From Citrobacter freundii (lineage in GTDB: Bacteria; Pseudomonadota; Gammaproteobacteria; Enterobacterales; Enterobacteriaceae): a DNA stretch of 64,000 nucleotides. How positions within the stretch are numbered: the first letter of the stretch is position 1; every line of letters begins with the position of its first letter. Under the pieces are notes generated by a model. That model saw only the letters and a program-made list of their open reading frames with translations. It was not told the origin of the DNA and made no database searches. Made by a program: the position numbers and the translations under genes. Shown here piece after piece: positions 61,895 to 64,000 of the stretch. The stretch is from positions 1 to 64,000 of the forward strand of contig NZ_JAALBX010000003.1 in the NCBI RefSeq assembly GCF_011077955.1, written 5' to 3'.

Positions 61895-62225
61895 CTCCGC
61901 GCGCGACCCGGGCTTGCAGCCTGAGCGGACCTCGCTTGCATGGTTACGCACGCTGCTTGGCTACGGCGCATTGCTGGCCTTAGCGCTGCGCCATAGCTGG
62001 TATCAGGCAGGTGCGCTGTTTTGGTTATCACTGGTGATTCTTGCCGTAGTCAGCGCATTGATTTACAGGTTTGTACGCCAGCGTAATTTACTGGATATTG
62101 CGCGCTGCGATTTTTCAGATCGACGCGCGCTGCGCGGTAAGCTGTTTATCGCGCTGGCGGTGGTGATGCTGGCGCTGCTGTTTTGCGTATCCCACCTGCA
62201 TAACATCCTGATGTTATTAAATTAA
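61887..62225 (+). CDS. yidG: DUF202 inner-membrane protein YidG
   Basis: This protein of about 112 residues has the DUF202 motif LQPERTSLAWLRTLLGYGAL and three membrane segments. I choose GTG at 61887 (MANSARDPGLQPERTS), which overlaps the yidH end by 8 bp and suggests coupling; a TTG at 61854 in the same frame would add 11 residues. It overlaps the emrD stop codon by 4 bp on the other strand. Confidence 0.85.
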   Translation: MANSARDPGLQPERTSLAWLRTLLGYGALLALALRHSWYQAGALFWLSLVILAVVSALIYRFVRQRNLLDIARCDFSDRRALRGKLFIALAVVMLALLFCVSHLHNILMLLN

Positions 62226-63406
62226 GCCATATGGCGTTGTTGCTGTTCGCGATGGGCGAGCGGCAGCCAGCACAGTAAGATCATACCGCCCATCACCGTC
62301 ATCAACAGGCCAAGACTGCTTTGCCCGGTTTGCGGAAGCAGCGCGGAGAACCAGGCAAGAAGGCCCGATCCGACATTTTGCAGCCCGCCGACCAGAGCGC
62401 CAGCCGTGCCCGCCAGAAAGGGAAACGGCTCCATTGCACCCGTGGTGGCAAGCGGGAACAGCATACCCGCACCGAAGAAAAACAGCGCGGCAGGCAGTAG
62501 CAGCGTCCAGATAGTCATCATGCCGAACCAACCGGGGATCCACATCAGTATCCCTGCCAGCAGGCAGCTCATTACCGATTGCCACATTAAGGTTGAGAAA
62601 CGTTTATTCTGGCGACCCGCGTACCAGGCGCCAAAAAATGCCGCCGGAATAGGCAGAATAAACAGCACACTCACCACCATGCTATTCAGCCCCAGGACCG
62701 CGCCCATTAATACCCCGGCGCAGGCTTCAAAAACCGCGATACCGGCAAGCCCGCCAATTAGCATTAGCAAAAAGCAGTTAAACGACGCCGTACCAAATAA
62801 GGTCCTGTAATTGGCCAGCAGTCGGGTGCGAGGCGCCTGCGTCGGACGGGTTTCCGGCATCCAGCGCGCCATACTGAACGTGACCATCACGCACAGCGCC
62901 AGTAAAAAGGCGAAACAGGCGCGCCAGCCCCACACCGTATCCAGTAACCCGCCAATTAACGGCGCCAACAGCGGGCTGACTAAAATGCCCATATTCAACA
63001 AGCTATTGGCGTGGCGCAGCGCCGAGCCTTCAAACAGATCGCGTGGCATGGTGCGCGCCATCACGCCCGCCACGCCGGTTCCCATGCCCTGCAACGCGCT
63101 GGCGGCAATCAGCACTGGCAGGCTGGTGGTGCGTAGCGCAATGACCGTCGCCACCATAAAAATGCTCATTCCCACCAGGATAACCGGGCGGCGCCCCACG
63201 CGATCCGAAATCGGGCCGTAAATCAGTTGCGAGACGCCATACGTGAATAAATAGGCTGCCATCACGCTTTGTATGGCGCCTTCACGCACCTGTAAATCGC
63301 GGGCCATATCGGCTATCGCCGGGATATAAATGGTTTGCGCCATTTGCCCCACGGCGATGAGCATAATCAGCATCAATAGCAAATGAGAATTCGCCAGCTT
63401 TTTCAT
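62222..63406 (-). CDS. emrD: Multidrug efflux MFS transporter EmrD
   Basis: This 394-residue 12-helix transporter of the DHA1 drug:proton antiporter family has motif A GPISDRVGRRPVILVG and motif C-like GILVSPLLAPLIGGLL. E. coli EmrD exports uncouplers and detergents. Convergent with yidG, with which it overlaps by 4 bp. Confidence 0.95.
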   Translation of the reverse strand: MKKLANSHLLLMLIMLIAVGQMAQTIYIPAIADMARDLQVREGAIQSVMAAYLFTYGVSQLIYGPISDRVGRRPVILVGMSIFMVATVIALRTTSLPVLIAASALQGMGTGVAGVMARTMPRDLFEGSALRHANSLLNMGILVSPLLAPLIGGLLDTVWGWRACFAFLLALCVMVTFSMARWMPETRPTQAPRTRLLANYRTLFGTASFNCFLLMLIGGLAGIAVFEACAGVLMGAVLGLNSMVVSVLFILPIPAAFFGAWYAGRQNKRFSTLMWQSVMSCLLAGILMWIPGWFGMMTIWTLLLPAALFFFGAGMLFPLATTGAMEPFPFLAGTAGALVGGLQNVGSGLLAWFSALLPQTGQSSLGLLMTVMGGMILLCWLPLAHREQQQRHMA

Positions 63407-63572
63407 GGAAATGAAGACTCTTTATTATTTTCAGTAGAAGATTTTTCTGTGTTTGAGCAGAAAGCGAGACGAATCTAGCACAATGGCAAGAGATAACCAG
63501 ATCATCGCTGGTAACGAAGGCGGGTGGGATGTAAACCTCATCCGGCAACAAAAATTGCCAGAAATCAGTTAA

Positions 63573-64000
63573 TCAGAGCAGATTACCGTTGAGTAAATGG
63601 GTTGCTTGTCCCCAGTTTTCGATCCTCAACGCGTGAGCTTGTCGATGAAGAACAGAAAAGCTGCAATTGTGCGGGCTAAAGCGGGTAAAGGGGGCGCGGA
63701 AATCTGCACCCTGCAAAAGCCAGAGTAAACCTGCCAGCGTATTGCCATGTGTGACGACGCAGATGCTGGCGTCAGCCGACGCGTCCTGGTCGAGCAGTGC
63801 CTGATGAAGACGGTTTGCCGCTTCCAGTACGCTCTCGCCGCCCGGCGGAACGGCGGCGACATCACCCGCGAGTAGCGCATCGGCAACCGCAGGGTTACGT
63901 TCCCTTATTTGTGCCGGGGTGAACGCCTGGAAGTCGCCAAGGTGTTGTTCATGAAGACGGGGATCGAGATGAAGCGGCGAGCCATGAAACTGGGCGATAG
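63573..64000 (-). CDS. Histidine phosphatase (phosphoglycerate mutase-like) family protein, partial
   Basis: Reading leftward from the window edge gives about 141 residues of a histidine-phosphatase C-terminal part, from IAQFHGSPLHLDPRLHEQHL to NWGQATHLLNGNLL. Visible are DPRLHEQHLGDFQAF, corresponding to the L-x-E-x-x-x-G region, PPGGESVLEAANRL with the conserved Glu, and the second catalytic histidine in CVVTHGNTLAGLLWLL. The N-terminal RHG motif lies beyond the window. Likely acts on a small phosphorylated metabolite or alpha-ribazole-like substrate; specificity cannot be told. Confidence 0.75.
   Translation of the reverse strand, partial: IAQFHGSPLHLDPRLHEQHLGDFQAFTPAQIRERNPAVADALLAGDVAAVPPGGESVLEAANRLHQALLDQDASADASICVVTHGNTLAGLLWLLQGADFRAPFTRFSPHNCSFSVLHRQAHALRIENWGQATHLLNGNLL

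Overview
The window is about 64 kb of chromosome from a member of the Enterobacteriaceae close to Escherichia, Salmonella and Citrobacter. Nearly every gene has a full-length E. coli counterpart, and the gene order rrn - rbs - kup - ravA - asnA - oriC - mnmG - atp - glmUS - pst and dnaA - dnaN - recF - gyrB - dgo - ibp is that of the replication-origin region of this family. The tnaAB, mdtL and bgl genes found in this neighbourhood in E. coli K-12 are absent. The oriC box pattern, RsmG, AtpI and RbsB differ enough from E. coli K-12, and from the Salmonella Typhimurium sequences as I remember them, that I do not name a species.

Layout. Positions 1-500: 5' end of a 16S rRNA gene on the minus strand, with its leader and tandem P1/P2 promoters. 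0.5-8.6 kb: regulator yieP and exporter hsrA, then the minus-strand ribose operon rbsDACBKR, headed by two RbsR operators. 8.6-13.8 kb: potassium transporter kup, then the AAA+/VWA pair ravA-viaA. 13.8-16.0 kb: asnA/asnC and mioC. 16.05-16.35 kb: oriC, followed by mnmG-rsmG. 19.5-26.6 kb: the nine-gene atp operon. 27-30.4 kb: glmU-glmS. 30.4-35.3 kb: the PhoB-controlled pstSCAB-phoU operon. 35.3-39.8 kb: yieH, adeP, chrR, yieE and a gene for a predicted 2H phosphoesterase. 40-44 kb: mnmE, an ERIC element, yidC, yidD, rnpA and rpmH, read away from the divergent dnaA-dnaN-recF-gyrB cluster (44.5-50.7 kb). 50.8-56.7 kb: yidA and the galactonate operon dgoRKADT. 56.8-63.4 kb: yidR, yidQ, ibpA-ibpB, yidE, yidH-yidG and emrD. 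The window ends inside a histidine-phosphatase gene.

How the parts work together. The core is replication and central energy supply: oriC, its initiator DnaA, the sliding clamp, RecF, gyrase, ATP synthase, amino-sugar synthesis, tRNA modification (MnmE/MnmG), ribosomal protein L34, RNase P protein and the YidC insertase. Around it lie regulated uptake and catabolic units for ribose, phosphate, adenine and galactonate, and stress genes (ibpAB, ravA-viaA).

The most notable signals are in the DNA between genes. oriC has its R3 and R4 DnaA boxes exchanged in sequence relative to E. coli, at identical spacing, together with a DnaA whose linker is 8 residues shorter. An imperfect palindrome of about 120 bp splits dnaN from recF, and an ERIC element abuts the yidC stop codon. 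ibpA and ibpB each carry a ROSE-like hairpin with the same bulged G. The rbs promoter has two identical operators. I found no phage, CRISPR array, transposase or toxin-antitoxin system, and no clearly new multi-gene system.
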